Assembly (NCBI GenBank): GCA_030220185.1
Contig: JASPKZ010000425.1
Coordinates: forward strand, 459,501-523,500
Source of the DNA: Diploptera punctata
Lineage: Eukaryota > Arthropoda > Insecta > Blattodea > Blaberidae
Length of the DNA: 64,000 bases
Direction: 5' to 3'
Positions 9,861-21,154 of the stretch are shown here, piece after piece. The notes below the pieces were generated by a model. That model saw only the letters and a program-made list of their open reading frames with translations. It was not told where the DNA came from and made no database searches. A program made the position numbers and the translations under genes. Each line of letters opens with the position of its first letter. The first letter of the stretch is position 1.

Positions 9861-11598
9861 GCTCTACCTTTATGTATTCTGTTCTCAATGACATTTGTCT
9901 ATCCTCTTTATCTACTTTACCTCAGGTAAAAATTAACAGTGCCCATTATCTTTTCTTAATAAACACATGTAGACGGGCTCAATAAAAGTTAAGTTACACT
10001 GTCCAGGAGGTATCGTGAGAACCTTTACTTAATTTGATACCCTTGAGTAAATGTCAAGATAACTCCTGTCTCAAGTTAAAACCAACATGTATAGGCTTAA
10101 TTTGTTTTATAACCGGATCGAATTGTCCCTTTTGTATAAAGGTCCTAATGGCCAGTGGTGTCCCTTGTCTGGCTTTAGAAAAATATTCATCCCTTAAATT
10201 ATGAGAACGGTCTCAACTGTCTCATACTTAGATTAATTACGGTCAGTCTTCGGTGCTGAGGATCACCCCTCTTGGAGATGGACAGTCGCGGAGTCGATGA
10301 CCATCGGTGTTGTTTAAATTAATGACCGACTTCAGTTCTCATCAGCAAAGTATTGTAAATTGGACCTAACTCAATTAGTTACTCATGAGTCATTTGTTAT
10401 AAACCCCACTTTGGAAGTACGAGACCAATGGTGTCTCCAAGATTCATTTTTTAAGTAGAGTGGGGAAACCTACTTTCCAATTAGATTTAATAATTATTTC
10501 TAGTAACATTATTAAGTGTGTTACAATGTAAGACACGCCTTTTTACATATGTTGAATGTGTGTTAACCAATCAGAATATTGGTTTTGGAACTTATTTTCG
10601 TACGAACGAGGGTGGGTACATTCCTAGTAATGAGATAGTACATTACGTAAGACTCCCGCGAGGAAGTCAGTTCTGGGAATCCCGCGATAATGCGGGCAGA
10701 TCGCGGTCGCAGGCAAGCGACATAGTGGCCGCTTAGGGAAGCGATAGCCCGGATATTATCGCTCAATTGAAGTGAATAGAGTAATGTAATTCAAGTTTAA
10801 AAGCATTAGTGTGCTGATTGCGGAACCTGTTATATTCGTGTGATAAATCCACGACACACATTTCAACAGGTCCAGTGACGACCCATTTTTAAATTAATCG
10901 CTTTAAAGCGCGATAGATTCGCCGAATTATATTATTGAAATCGGTCCGTTGCTGACCGCGGCTACTAACAGTAATTCCGAAAAAATCATTCCGAAATATC
11001 ATTAGTGAGGATATATATCCATACTATGAACAGTGTGTGTACTGCTGTAAGAATTGATTGCCCGTGTGCTGCATTTTATCAATAAAGATTTATTAGTGAT
11101 ATCGGTGTATATCTTGGAAAGCCTCCTTAATTGTACTTATAGTCCTTGGTTCGCTCCTCGCTATTCCCACGACGGAAATACATACCCTGAGATACAAGAC
11201 CTCTACATACCCGCTATCTCCCCGCTACAAACCCCAAATACTCGCATTCTTCACATCCTCTAATATACACTTCCATATCTTCTAATATTATATATTCTAC
11301 ATTATATGATATATTCTGTATTTAATTTCAAAATATATAATACTATAAGACTAAAATACTTTTTAATTGCTCGAAGAAGTGAACTCGGAAATTGAAAAGC
11401 AAAATAATTTGAATACACCAATTACATTATAACTACTATCGTACCAATTTCTACTAATTGATATATACAAATAATTATCGATTACTACAGAGGAAGGATG
11501 CCTTGGCGGGTCCCCATGGGAAAACAAATTTTCTCATGGAATTTTGGTTGGTATGGGACCGGTGGGCACCCACCACCGTGAGGAATTTGGGTAGCCAA
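9861..11598. other. no gene recognised; possible LTR or leader sequence
   Basis: No supported coding region. 10519-10868 is bounded by TGTTACAA ... TTTCAACA and is less AT-rich in its middle (repeated CCGCGATAATGCGGG-like sequence), which recalls a solo LTR, but no target duplication is visible. 11490-11598 (ggtatgggaccggtgggcac) is GC-rich and may be LINE leader sequence fused to the R1-like fragment that follows. Confidence 0.35.
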
Positions 11599-12286
11599 AC
11601 GTGAAAACTCTCATGAAAATGTCATGGATAAGGCCGTCACACACGATTACTCAATTGCTCTCAGGACATGGACATTTTAGAGGCAAACTGCACGAGAGAG
11701 GACTTTCCGACTCCCCTCTATGCAACTGTCAAATCGCAGAGGAAGACGACGTGCACCACATGATATACCGCTGTGCCAAGCACGCGACTATCAGAAGACA
11801 ACTAAAAATAGCCGTGCACGTCACAAACGAGGCGTGGCATCCTCCTTTGCGGTTCTGGATGCAGAAAGATAACTACAAGTTGATCGCAGAGTATACCCAA
11901 AACGCTCTAAGCACACGAGCTGAAGAAGAGATGACGAGGAAATAAACGATAGAATAAGTAGAATTAGAACTTAGAATATATCAATATGTATACTTGATAA
12001 CTTGTAATATTAAGTTTAGGTTAAGTAGATATAAGATTAATACTTCCATCTTATGTATATTATTATTACATTGTATAAGAAACAGAATTAGATTAAGAAA
12101 TCATAATGTAATTTAACTGTAAGCACCTTAGATTAAGTTTCAACTAGCCGCACTCTGTAAAAGTATAATGAATTAAATAAAGAAATCACGCTAGATAATA
12201 AATAGGGACAAGGGCAGACCTAGGGATATGGGCATTAAGCCCGAGGAAAGCCAGGGGGATAGTAGTGGGGATCTTAAATAAAAAAA
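11599..12286 (+). pseudogene. R1/I-type LINE 3' end, tandem copy 1
   Basis: A 5'-truncated non-LTR element. The plus-strand frame 11601-11945 encodes the C-terminus of ORF2: WIRPSHTITQLLSGHGHFRG, then a CCHC-type knuckle (CNC...DDVHHMIYRC) and WHPPLRFWM. This order (gate motif 'LSGHG.F...L', then CxC...HxxxxC) is that of R1/I-group LINEs. The 3' UTR runs to 12286 and ends with a conserved block (aaatagggacaagggcagac ... gtagtggggatcttaaataa) also found at the end of the next copy. Confidence 0.7.
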
Positions 12287-13352
12287 TGTCATTAACTACG
12301 TAAGGCTATACAAAACGCTGTTCCAACAGATATGCGCGAATGCTGCACACGCATGGGCGAGACGACTAAAGGCATGCCACAAAAAGAAGCTCCTGGCGGC
12401 ACAAAGACGTGTGCTAATACGTTCCACCAAAGTCTACAACACTATCGAGAGCATGCCTTCCAGTCATAGCTGGAGTATTCCCAATAGACTTGTACATAGG
12501 GAGGAGGATTCAACGACATCGTCTCCGAAGAGGGCTTCCCGTCCACATCGAGGAAACGATCCTTACTCCGGACCTATACGCCGAACCAGATGAAAGGGAC
12601 GCCGTCCGCAGAATCATCGACTCTCACTTCCCCGACAAGTGGCAACTGGAATGGGAACAGGAGCCCCATGGACTCCAGACATTCCAGTTCTTCCCGAGAG
12701 TCCAGAAAAGAATGCAGACTACGTGGATAACTCCCAGCCACTACACCACACAGATCCTCTCAGGTCATGGACTGTTCCGCTCCCAACTGCACGAAAGAGG
12801 ATGTGCCGACTCACCTCTCTGCGATTGTTTCAACCCCGGAGAGGACGACGTAGTCCACGTGCTCTATCAATGCACCAAGTACAATGTCATCAGGCAGGAG
12901 CTGGAGGAAGCAGCCATGATCGGTGAAACACAATGGCCGCCCACCTTAGAATTCTTGATCGGGAAGGAAGCCTTCAAATCCCTCACCAAGTACACAGGAA
13001 GAGTCTTGGGATTAAGAAGAGACGAAGATCAGCGGACATCAAGAGAGGCGTTAAAAAAGTCACCAATCTACTACTACTACTACACACACACACACACATA
13101 TACACAAACAAGCACTAAACACACAGTACACATACAAACACACATTAACACACATACACAAACAAACAAAACACACTTTATTTTAATTTTATGTAACAAC
13201 TACATCCTTTCAAATACCCAAATTGTATATTTATTATGTATTTCAATAAAGATTAGATATAGATAGGGACATAGAGCAAACCCAGGGATAAGGACATTAT
13301 GCCCGATGTAAACCGGAGGGGTGGTGGTGGGGCTACAAATAAAATTAAAAAA
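12287..13352 (+). pseudogene. R1/I-type LINE 3' end, tandem copy 2
   Basis: Starts directly after the 3' end of copy 1. Coding begins VRLYKTLFQQICANAAHAWA. A frameshift near 12455 leads into the frame with LPVIAGVFPIDLYIGRRIQR, then WITPSHYTTQILSGHGLFRS, a CCHC knuckle (CDC...DDVVHVLYQC) and WPPTLEFLIG. Known R1-group ORF2 proteins end this way; the polymerase itself is lost. The 3' UTR holds (CA)n at 13081-13165 and ends with the same block as copy 1. It is GC-richer than its surroundings, so probably a younger arrival. Confidence 0.75.
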
Positions 13353-13621
13353 TAACTACAATAAGCAGCGACTCCAGATTGCAAAGCCACCTCTAACGCT
13401 TGGTGGACTCGACATATTGATCACATCTCACCCGTATACTGGTTTGAAGATAGATCAACTCTGTAATCGGCATACAGGGACGAAAGGGCAGCAGTCGGTT
13501 GATAGGCCAAAGACCTTCTATACTTGTTATGCCATGGAGTGGAATAATAAAAGAGATAAATGTCGAAATTTGCAAACAGGTCTAACCAAACCAACTATCC
13601 TTCCAAGTTTATTGAGCATTA
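13353..13621 (+). repeat. dispersed repeat H, copy 1
   Basis: About 160 bp (13380-13540) resembles 30825-30945: 'ggactcgacatattgatcac' against 'gatccgacatgctgaccac', followed by a similar ACCCxTACACTGG stretch. Nature unknown, perhaps a SINE body. No coding support. Confidence 0.45.
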
Positions 13622-14055
13622 CCTAATACCCGGCGTGCCCTGCTATTGAGGGTTAATTAATTATATGGTATACACTGCGACGAACCAAAAATGGCGGTTG
13701 CTAGAATAAATATTTAATTTCAAATTTCAGGTAAACACCCACTTCTAACTATCGGATTTCGCTGATTTTTGGACAATACACACCCCGGTTTATGTTAACA
13801 CGATATTCAGAGTTTTGTTGTGAAACATCGAAAATTGCGATCGTTAGAGCAATTTTAAAATTTTCGTTTCAGGTGAACTCCTACACCTAATGATTTTTGA
13901 ACATATTAGATAACGGCTAATGTTTATTCACCGCAACTGAAAACCTGCATATACAAATTTTCAAGAAGATCGGTTGAACGGTTTAAAAATCTAAAAAGGA
14001 CAAACAGAAAGACAGCCTACATTCGTTTATATATATATATATATATATATATATG
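13622..14055 (+). repeat. 'TACCC' repeat, type 1
   Basis: Begins TAATACCCGGCGTGCCCTGC, contains 'atcggatttcgctgattttt' and 'ggtgaactcctacacctaat', ends 'agatcggttgaacggtttaa ... gacagcctacattcg', then (AT)n. Related copies: 15820, 33165, 60415(-), 62934. Non-coding; class not known to me. Confidence 0.7.
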
Positions 14056-14062
14056 CATACAC

Positions 14063-14687
14063 TAGTTAATACTCGGCGTGCGTTGCTACGTCTAAATAAA
14101 TTAAATGTGTTTTTATATTTAGTTGAATAAGTAAAAAGAAAAATAATTATACATTTATATCGTAATTATTTTCAGATACACCGTGCTGATTACCCGGCGT
14201 TGCGTTACCCTGGAATCTACTTGGCATAAATGAGCTGAAAGACCAAAATGGTTATTGAGAGTTATCCGTAAAAGAATACCCGCCGTGCGCTGCTACGCTT
14301 GCCCGGGAATCTAGTAATTCTGATCTTCTTGGCATCAATGAGCTGAATGATATAAATAGTAATAATGAGTTATCCGTAAAAGATAGACATATGCTGTCGC
14401 GTACTTTTTTGTGGTTTTTTTTTAGATATTCAATTCAGTGTACATTAATTTGGTGTATATGTTGTGGTTTAGCCAGCTTAAGTCATTCAGGCATACAAAA
14501 AGTTTCGATAAACACGTTTTTCACCACAAAGGGTGATTTTTAAGGGTGAAGGAGTTAAGTATTAGAACTTTCTTACAGCCTAAAACCTTCCCGGAAAACT
14601 CCTGAACGTTTTGCAAAAAGCCCGATCAGAATCGGATGAATGGTGTGATGTACTAATGCATAAAGGACAGACAGACACACATTCGTT

Positions 14688-14719
<32 letters not shown>

Positions 14720-14740
14720 TACATACATACACACACACAC
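14063..14740 (+). repeat. 'TACCC' repeat, type 2
   Basis: Begins TAATACTCGGCGTGCGTTGC, with a different middle from type 1 ('ttagttgaataagtaaaaag', 'cgtaattattttcagataca') and the same ending (gacagacagacacacattcg, then (AT)n and (AC)n). The start motif recurs inside at 14178 and 14272, so the copy may be internally duplicated. Another type 2 copy is at 32195. Confidence 0.6.
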
Positions 14741-14744
14741 ACAC

Positions 14745-15185
14745 AGATTTTTAATGTTTACACATCTTTCTGTGCCTAAAGCCTTATTTTTCTTCTCCAC
14801 TCGTCTCTATCCATCCACTCCATGTCCTCTAGTCCACATTCCGTTCTCATTTCTTGCATCCACGAGTTACGAGGTCTTCCTTTCATTCTTCTTCCAGGTG
14901 TACACCATTCCAATATTTTCCTGGGTAACATTTCTTCTTGGATTCGTTGTACGTGCCCATACCAATTGAACTGCTTATATCTTATATAATCTACTACTAA
15001 ATATCTAATATTCATTTTTTCTCGCATGACAGTATTTTTTTTTAAATTTTGAACATCTTGCTGCTCTCCCCTAGAAATCCATTTCCATCGACATAAGTTT
15101 TTGTTAAATTTCCAAACTTCTGTTGCATATGTGACAGTACTTCTCACTATTGAATTATATATTTGTAACTTATTTTTTTCTGGAT
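14745..15185 (-). pseudogene. LINE-D ORF2 C-terminal fragment
   Basis: The minus-strand frame from about 15147 reads STVTYATEVWKFNKNLCRWK, then IRYKQFNWYGHVQRIQEEML, PRKILEWCTPGRRMKGRPRN and MEWMDRDEWRRKIRL, ending near 14776. This is the end of a LINE ORF2 beyond the polymerase; everything upstream is truncated. The best-preserved LINE-D copy in the window. The 3' end at the left (tgtttacacatctttctgtg in plus orientation) matches the copies at 9036 and 46010. The palindromic AT run at 15188-15210 abuts the truncated end. Confidence 0.75.
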
Positions 15186-15261
15186 ATAGGCATATATATA
15201 TATATATGCCTATATTAGAATCTGTAATAAAACCTTATCATACCGCATTATTTGGAGATTC

Positions 15262-15312
<51 letters not shown>
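15262..15312. repeat. (AAT)n microsatellite
   Basis: About 17 AAT units; the poly-isoleucine frame across it is not a gene. Confidence 0.95.
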
Positions 15313-15819
15313 CTATAACAATCTATTCATCAGTGTAACGTCTATCTTGAATAGCAGGATGAAAAAGCTCCCCCCTCTCTTTAAATAATCTACTGGAGAG
15401 GCTAAATCGAAGACCGAATTCCATTTGGTATTCTCACGCACAGTCAATGTAAATCCATTTCACATCGAAACATGATGTGTGTAGCGCTGAGAGCTTTTGG
15501 AATACGTCGCATAAAGGATGCTGTGGTTTGTAATGTGAGACCTCTTTTGCTTCTCAGCTTAATGGATGTCCATTCTAAACAGGCGCATACAGTTAGTTAC
15601 ACATAATAGCATTCGGTAAAATAGGGGTGCAATTCTATACACAACCTTCATTATGTTAAAAGTTACTCCCTGATCAATTATTTTAGTGAATATTGAAAAA
15701 TCACACTCGAAAATCTTTTCACAGAACTGAACACAATTAAATATAATGGAATATGTAACATCCCATTTGAAAAGTAAAAATAAAGTATAGGCCTAATAAG
15801 ACTACTCCCAACAGAAATC
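15313..15819. other. no gene recognised
   Basis: No repeat or coding region recognised. Confidence 0.4.
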
Positions 15820-16560
15820 TTATAATACCCGGCCTGCGCTGATACGCCTAAATAAATTAACTATTCAGGGTTAATTAATTATATGGTATATACTGCGATG
15901 AACCATTTAATTAAAAATTTTGGATAAACCCCCACTTCTAACCGTCGGATTTCGCTGATTTTTGGATAACGCATACCTCGGTTCATTTTAATAGAATATT
16001 CCGAGTTTTGTTGTGGAGCATCGTAAATGGTAATCGCTAGAGCGATTTAAAAATAGGCCTATTATATGGATGCGAAACATGGACTCTTACTTTAAGGGTG
16101 AAAAGGAGATTACGAGTATCTGAGAATAAAGTTCTTAAGAAAATGTTTGGACATGAACAGACAGGTAAAGGGAGAAGACTGCATAACAGTAAACTACATG
16201 GTCTTTATAGGAAGCCAGATATAATAAGAACAGTTAAGTCTCGTAGACCGATGGCACGAATGGGGAATGAAACACGTGCCATGGAAGCTTCTTGTAGGAA
16301 AGCCAGAGGAAAAACGCCCAGTTGGTAGACCAACGATGAGATGGGAGAATAACATTAACTATGATTTGAGGGAAGTAGATTATGCAGGGGATGATTGGAA
16401 AACATTACCTCAGGATAGGGATGTATGGAGAGCGTATGTCCGTGCGGCCATGAAACTACGGGTTCGATAGTACCAGTGAGTTAGTTACTTAGAGCGATTT
16501 TAAAATTTTCGTTTCAGGTGAACTCCTAAACCTAATGATTTTAGAACACAATAAATAAAG
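15820..16560 (+). repeat. 'TACCC' repeat, type 1, split by LINE-B
   Basis: Begins TAATACCCGGCCTGCGCTGA and carries 'gtcggatttcgctgattttt'. It is interrupted at 16049-16490 by LINE-B and resumes 'agagcgattttaaaattttc', 'ggtgaactcctaaacctaat'. Confidence 0.7.
16053..16490 (+). pseudogene. LINE-B 3' fragment inserted in a 'TACCC' repeat
   Basis: Starts at the LLYGCETWTLTL motif (16060), continues RRLRVSENKVLKKMFGHEQT and LYRKPDIIRTVKSRR. A frameshift near 16250 leads into the frame with KPEEKRPVGRPTMRWENN and RDVWRAYVRAAMKLRVR. The end is GGTTCGATAGTACCAGTGAG plus GTTA tail. The target duplication AGAGCGATTT at 16039-16048 and 16491-16500 matches the host repeat on both sides. Confidence 0.8.
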
Positions 16561-16569
16561 GCAAACACT

Positions 16570-16690
16570 CGATAAACAGGGATTATAGTCCCTACCTCAA
16601 GTCCCGAGGGTCGAGGGGTCAAACCCGGCAGGGGTCACCATGAATTTTAAGATAAAAGAATCAAATGAAGATTTTCGGGCTCGTAAAATA
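16570..16690 (+). mobile_element. SINE-B head fragment
   Basis: 'ggattatagtccctacctca' followed by 'agtcccgagggtcgaggggt' and a B-box-like GGGGTCAAACCC matches the start of SINE-B at 52590. The body is missing. Confidence 0.55.
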
Positions 16691-16709
16691 AAATCGAGCC
16701 TAAATTAGT

Positions 16710-16775
16710 GCCTTACTTACTTACTCACTCACTGGCACTATCGAACCCGTAGGTTCATGGCCTAGTGCGTCTGAG
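16710..16775 (-). mobile_element. LINE-B 3' tail fragment
   Basis: Reverse complement of the last ~45 bp of LINE-B (cactggcactatcgaacccg) with its tail repeats at the left. Confidence 0.65.
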
Positions 16776-16832
16776 CAAAATCCAACCGAATTTCTCCATA
16801 TAAATAATACTTTACCTATAACATGTCCCTCT

Positions 16833-17075
16833 TCATCTTCTTCCAATGGCGCTACAGCCCATAGCGGACCTGAACCTCCAATCTTCTCTATCCAAAACTC
16901 TCTGTGGCCAGTTCCTACAGTTCAGGATTTGATGACCATCTTCCTTCACTGAGTTAACCCATGTTTTCTTAGGTTTTCCTACTGGCCGCTTCCCAAACTT
17001 CTCCTTCGTCATCAATTCCTTAGGTATGCAATCTTTGTCCATTCTTTGAACGTGTCCAGCCCTTTGCATTTGTTT
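16833..17075 (-). pseudogene. LINE ORF2 C-terminal fragment, other family
   Basis: A 78-codon minus-strand frame: RAGHVQRMDKDCIPKELMTK, GKRPVGKPKKTWVNSVKED and DREDWRFRSAM. 'GHVQRM....P' followed by 'GKRPVGRP...W...V..D' is the usual tail of LINE ORF2 proteins after the polymerase domain. The family differs from LINE-A to LINE-F. No polymerase present. Confidence 0.65.
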
Positions 17076-17264
17076 TTTTTTTTTAATTTCACAAGAGTTG
17101 ACATATCAAGTTTCTTATTACGTGTTCCTCTGAGGCTGTCTTATGACCACATGTTATTATAAGGAAAAAAGCGTAATTAAATAAAGTTTACCAGTTTACC
17201 AAGAAACTACCGATAGGGAGCACCCAGATCCCCACACGGAACGTACGGGATAGACTACTACCGC

Positions 17265-17268
17265 TACA

Positions 17269-17300
<32 letters not shown>

Positions 17301-17951
17301 TATTATTATTATTATTATTATTAATACCAAGGAACAATAATGACAAATAGGAATGAGATGCACAAAGAAATTAAACATAGGCTCAATTCTGTAAATGCAT
17401 GCTGTTACGCATTACAGAGACTCTTGATGTCCCAACTCCTTTCAAAAAACGTTAAACTGAAAATATATAAAACTATTATTCTACCAGTTATATTATATGG
17501 GTGCGAAACATGGACTCTTATTTTAAGGGAGGACAGGAGATTACAAGTATTCGAAAATAAAGTACTTAGGAAGATTTTTGAACCAAAGAGAGATGGACAG
17601 GTGAATGGGGAAGACTACATAACAATGAACCACATGGTCTTTATAGGAAGCCAGATATAATAAGAACAGTTAAGTCTCGTAGACTGCGATGGGCAGGACA
17701 TGTTGCACGTATGGGGAATGAAAGACGCATGAAAACTTCTTGTAGGAAAGCCAGACGGAAAACGCCCAGTTAGTAGACCAAGAATGAGGTGGGAGAATAA
17801 CTTTAACTATGATTTGATGGAAGTAGATTATACAGGGAATGATTGGAAAGCATTGGCTCAGGATAGGGATGTATGGAGAGCTTATGTCCGCGTGGCCATG
17901 AACCTACGGGTTCGATAGTGCCAGCGAGTAAGTAAGTAAGTATTATTATTA

Positions 17952-18003
<52 letters not shown>

Positions 18004-18110
18004 TAATATTATTATCAATATCATCAACATCATTTATTTATTTTAACTGGTAGAGTTAAGGCTTTAAGACCTTATTCTCCATTCATTCAGTGAAAAATAA
18101 GTAGGGTATT
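17265..18110 (-). mobile_element. LINE-F 3' end with (ATT)n tail, split by LINE-B
   Basis: 18050-18110 is the reverse complement of the LINE-F 3' end seen at 45835 (GGCCTTAACTCTGCCAGCTAAAATAAA; here accaggttaagg-like with changes). Its (ATT)n tail runs left through 17940-18012 and again at 17268-17325. The LINE-B copy between these two (ATT)n blocks therefore sits inside one tail microsatellite. Confidence 0.55.
17330..17935 (+). pseudogene. LINE-B 3' fragment in an (ATT)n tract
   Basis: Plus-strand frame: MTNRNEMHKEIKHRLNSVNA, LKIYKTIILPVILYGCETWT, RRLQVFENKVLRKIFEPKRD. A frameshift near 17600 follows, then GLYRKPDIIRTVKSRRLRW-type sequence and GGTTCGATAGTGCCAGCGAG with an AAGT tail. This is the C-terminal third of ORF2 downstream of the polymerase. 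A few small deletions (for example near 17725) break the frame. Confidence 0.8.
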
Positions 18111-18284
18111 ATAGCCTCACTATGGTGGTGTCCAGCGGCTCGCTTTGTTTCCCCGCAGCTGTTACATATAATTAAATACAAAGATGCCGACCACCACCAC
18201 TGTAATAATTCCGCATGTTAATCATAGTCAAGTACTGTCGCGCGGCACTCGCTTTTATATAAACGGACAACCATCCTAGTGAAG
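18111..18284. other. no gene recognised
   Basis: Slightly GC-richer stretch with no match inside the window. Confidence 0.3.
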
Positions 18285-19190
18285 CAACAATACCAAGTTA
18301 ATTTAGTTATGGTTATTTCCTTACAGATGTAGGCAAGTGACAGTGGTCAGCACATCGCCAAATGAGATATCTGGTATGCAACAAAATTATTATCTGGATG
18401 AGAAGACATCATCATCATCAACAACAAGGATTAGGCCCAATGGCCTGTTCCGATCTCATTGTAGGTCGAATTGGTCCTTCCATCTCTTCAATGGTCTTCC
18501 CAACGTTCTTCTCCCTTTTGGTTTATAATTATACATTTTTCTTGGTATGCGCTGTTCATTCATTCGTAATACGTGCTGAAGATAAGCATTTTGATAATAT
18601 TTTATTCTTTCACAGATATTAAATATATTCTGTTCTTATATCTTCGTTTTTCTTTTTATCAGTCCATTGGTATCCTGCTATTGCTCTCAACATCTTCATT
18701 TCAGCAGCCTCTACTTGTTTACTATCTGCCTTTGTTAATGTACAGGTTTCACATCCATAGATAAGAGATGGAACTGCCAATACTTTGTAAACTTCAAAAT
18801 AGTTTATTTTCTAGTCTTATTCAACAAAGTGCGTTTAATTGTGCCACATAGATAATTGAATCGTTGTATTTTAGTGTGTTTTTCTCTAAATTTCTGTCAT
18901 TACCTAAATCACAACCCAAATAATTAAAATTCTGAACTTGGTCTATAATTACATTGTTTATCGCTATTTTTGAGAAGACCGGATCAATTTTGTTCAAAGG
19001 CACTAATTTGGGCTTGAATTTCTTTCACGAGCTTGAAAACCTTCAGACTCGTGATGAACGTGTTAAACTGTCTCCCGGAAGTCTTGTCCCTTGGATTTTT
19101 CCATCCTAAAAATCCATCGACTCCGGTCGGTTTGAACCCGCGACCCTCGGGACTAGAGGAAAGGAACGTAACCCAGAACTCCGAGACCAA
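18285..19190 (-). mobile_element. SINE-B copy split by a LINE
   Basis: The 3' part (18285-18405) has 'ggtcagcacatcgccaaatgagat', matching the SINE-B body. The 5' part (18996-19190) has 'tttttccatcctaaaaatcc', 'ggtttgaacccgcgaccctc' (B box) and 'gggactagaggaaaggaacg' (head). A LINE fragment fills the gap. Confidence 0.65.
18408..18995 (-). pseudogene. LINE ORF2 C-terminal fragment inside SINE-B
   Basis: Reverse-strand coding remnants in order: VIIDQVQNFNYLGCDLGNDR, VYKVLAVPSLIYGCETCTLT, VEAAEMKMLRAIAGYQW, and, after stops and a frameshift, remnants of the 'QRIPRKM...GRRTLGRP' type ending. 'NYLGC', 'LIYGCETC' and 'EAAEMKMLR' are standard landmarks just after the polymerase in RTE-like LINEs. 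The left end carries an ATC/ATG triplet tail. Several stops; dead. Confidence 0.65.
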
Positions 19191-19273
19191 CAGTATTACT
19201 GTGTGGTAGTGGTAGGCCTACTACCTCATGAAATAATAAAGCAATTAAAGATAAGTACAAATGTAGAATCATA

Positions 19274-20592
19274 CAGTAAAATGTCCTTACTCGCGGGGGA
19301 TATGTTCTACAAAAATGCCGCGAATACAGAAACCGCGAATATGGAAAGGTAAATTAAAATACAAAACTATAATAAAGCTTTAAGAATTATCAACCAAGTT
19401 TTTAAATCATCAAAAGTGCAGAGACACACAAGAATGAAAATCTATAAAGTTCTCGCTAGACCCATAATCTGTTATGGAAGTGAAGCTTGGACCATCATAA
19501 CTCAGGATGACCGTCATACTACAGCCACGGAGATGAAATTTGTGAGACGAACTGCAGGTTATAGCCTTCTAGACCACCGAAGAATTTCTACAATAGCCAG
19601 AGAGTTAAACATCGTACCTATATCTGAATACCTCCAAGAATATAGAAACAATTGGTTAGCCCAAATTCTTCACTACATTCCTCGAGGCAGAAGATCTGTG
19701 GGTCGACCTTTTCGGAGATGGCGGGAGACCGAAACAGGCCACTGGGCCTAAAACTTGAAAGGCAGATGATGAGATGATGATTCGTATGGGTATATAGGGG
19801 ATACGTTCCAAGGTTCCGAAATAAAATCAAAAATATCAAAATAAAATTAATTAATGAGAGATTTTGAACAATTTCTACTAATTATTTATTAGTGTCTAGC
19901 TTAGACAAAGGGCTTAAAGTACTTAATATTTCTTTTTCTTGTTTTGCCGCGTTTATAAGATATTTCAATTCAAATTGATACATAGCTGTGAATTCAGCGA
20001 TAGAATTCCTTATTTTGTGTTCGGATTTCTTGATGAATAGTACAGTTGACTCATTAACATTGAAACAGTGTGATATAGCCTAGATGCAAATGACTCACCA
20101 ACACGAAACGGTCAAACATTTATATGTTTACTTTAAGTGAGAACACTACTTTTTTCCGTTTCGAAACTATTTATTTTTTTCCTTTTTCTCTACATTATAA
20201 ATTGGCAACAAAGCAGAAGAGACACGTGTTATTCAATCAATATTATTGCAACGAATGACAAGTTAAAACAATAAAACACCGATTGTCCCGAGGGGCATTT
20301 ATGAACGGACATAGCGGCACGTGAATTACGGCGGCGGCTTTGAACAACGAACTTTAGAATTAGCGACAATAAGGTTTGTTTTACTTTGATATTAATTTAT
20401 ACATTTGATTTGAATCGCTCCTTGATAAAGCTGCCATGGCACGAGCCTGCAGTAAAAAAAGTTGCCGATGGTTAATAAAGGATAATAATCGATCTAATAT
20501 ACCGACTGGATCCGCGATTAGAGGAACTGTGCTGCAATATTTTAACCCTCGAAAATGCTAATAAGGGAACCGCGAATATGGAGCTTTTACTG
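19274..20592. mobile_element. pogo/Tigger-like DNA transposon, non-autonomous
   Basis: Left end CAGTAAAATGTCCTTACTCG and right end (inverted) CAGTAAAAGCTCCATATTCG form terminal inverted repeats of about 25 bp, both leading into CGCGG. Each end is flanked by TA (19272-19273 and 20593-20594). CAGTAAAA...TTCGCGG ends with a TA target site are typical of pogo-type elements. No transposase frame is left; a LINE fragment occupies part of it. Confidence 0.7.
19400..19775 (+). pseudogene. LINE ORF2 C-terminal fragment inside the pogo-like element
   Basis: A 111-codon frame starting about 19416: MKIYKVLARPIICYGSEAWT, ATEMKFVRRTAGYSLLDHRR, ARELNIVPISEYLQEYRNNW, RGRRSVGRPFRRWRETETGH, then WA and a stop. 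An ATG/ATGAG triplet tail follows. This is the complete post-polymerase tail of an RTE/jockey-like ORF2 with no frame damage, so it may be one of the younger LINE inserts. 5' boundary approximate. Confidence 0.7.
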
Positions 20593-21154
20593 TAATTCAA
20601 TAACTAACGACACTTGAAAATTTAAAAACTTTACTTAGTAAAATTTGAAAACCTAAATATATTAGTTGTCTTTAAGATATGCAGTTCAACAGTATAACGA
20701 AGGAAAGATGTTGCAGGTCTTGAAATAGAGGATCTAAAAATATTTGAAATCTAGAATATGAAATGTTATATCATGAGAGTGGCCTAGAATCTTTACAAGA
20801 AATTCAAGGTAGAAGTTCAAAATGAAAATGTCACAGTTTCAGTACTATACGTACAAAAATAAAACGTGTATTACAAAAGAAGTTGACACATTTATTCATT
20901 TTTCAACACTACATAAGCTTATCTACGAGAGAAAAGTACAAAGTAGCTGTTAACAAGCAACGAAGTATGTTAAAAAAAAAGAGAGGATTTCTTCATAAAA
21001 GTACTTGTAATCAATCCTCGACAAAGTGTTTTCAATTAATGTCAAGCTTAATAATTATATTCTGAAATAATTTTCTGCAGCTGCCATTTTTGGAATAGTT
21101 CGCAGAATCACTTAAAAATCAGAAAATATTAATAGTAGTAATAGCAGTAAAAAA
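20593..21154. other. no gene recognised
   Basis: AT-rich; a 60-codon frame at 20883-21065 is lysine-rich and unsupported. Confidence 0.4.

Noticed and set aside
10519..10868. Possible solo LTR (TGTTACAA ... TTTCAACA)
   Set aside because: No target duplication at the ends and no second LTR or primer-binding site that I could confirm.
15101..15388. Frame with a long isoleucine run, and the Tyr/Ile-run frame at 45800-46168
   Set aside because: Translation of triplet microsatellites; no conserved domain except the LINE-D tail already annotated at 46011-46195.
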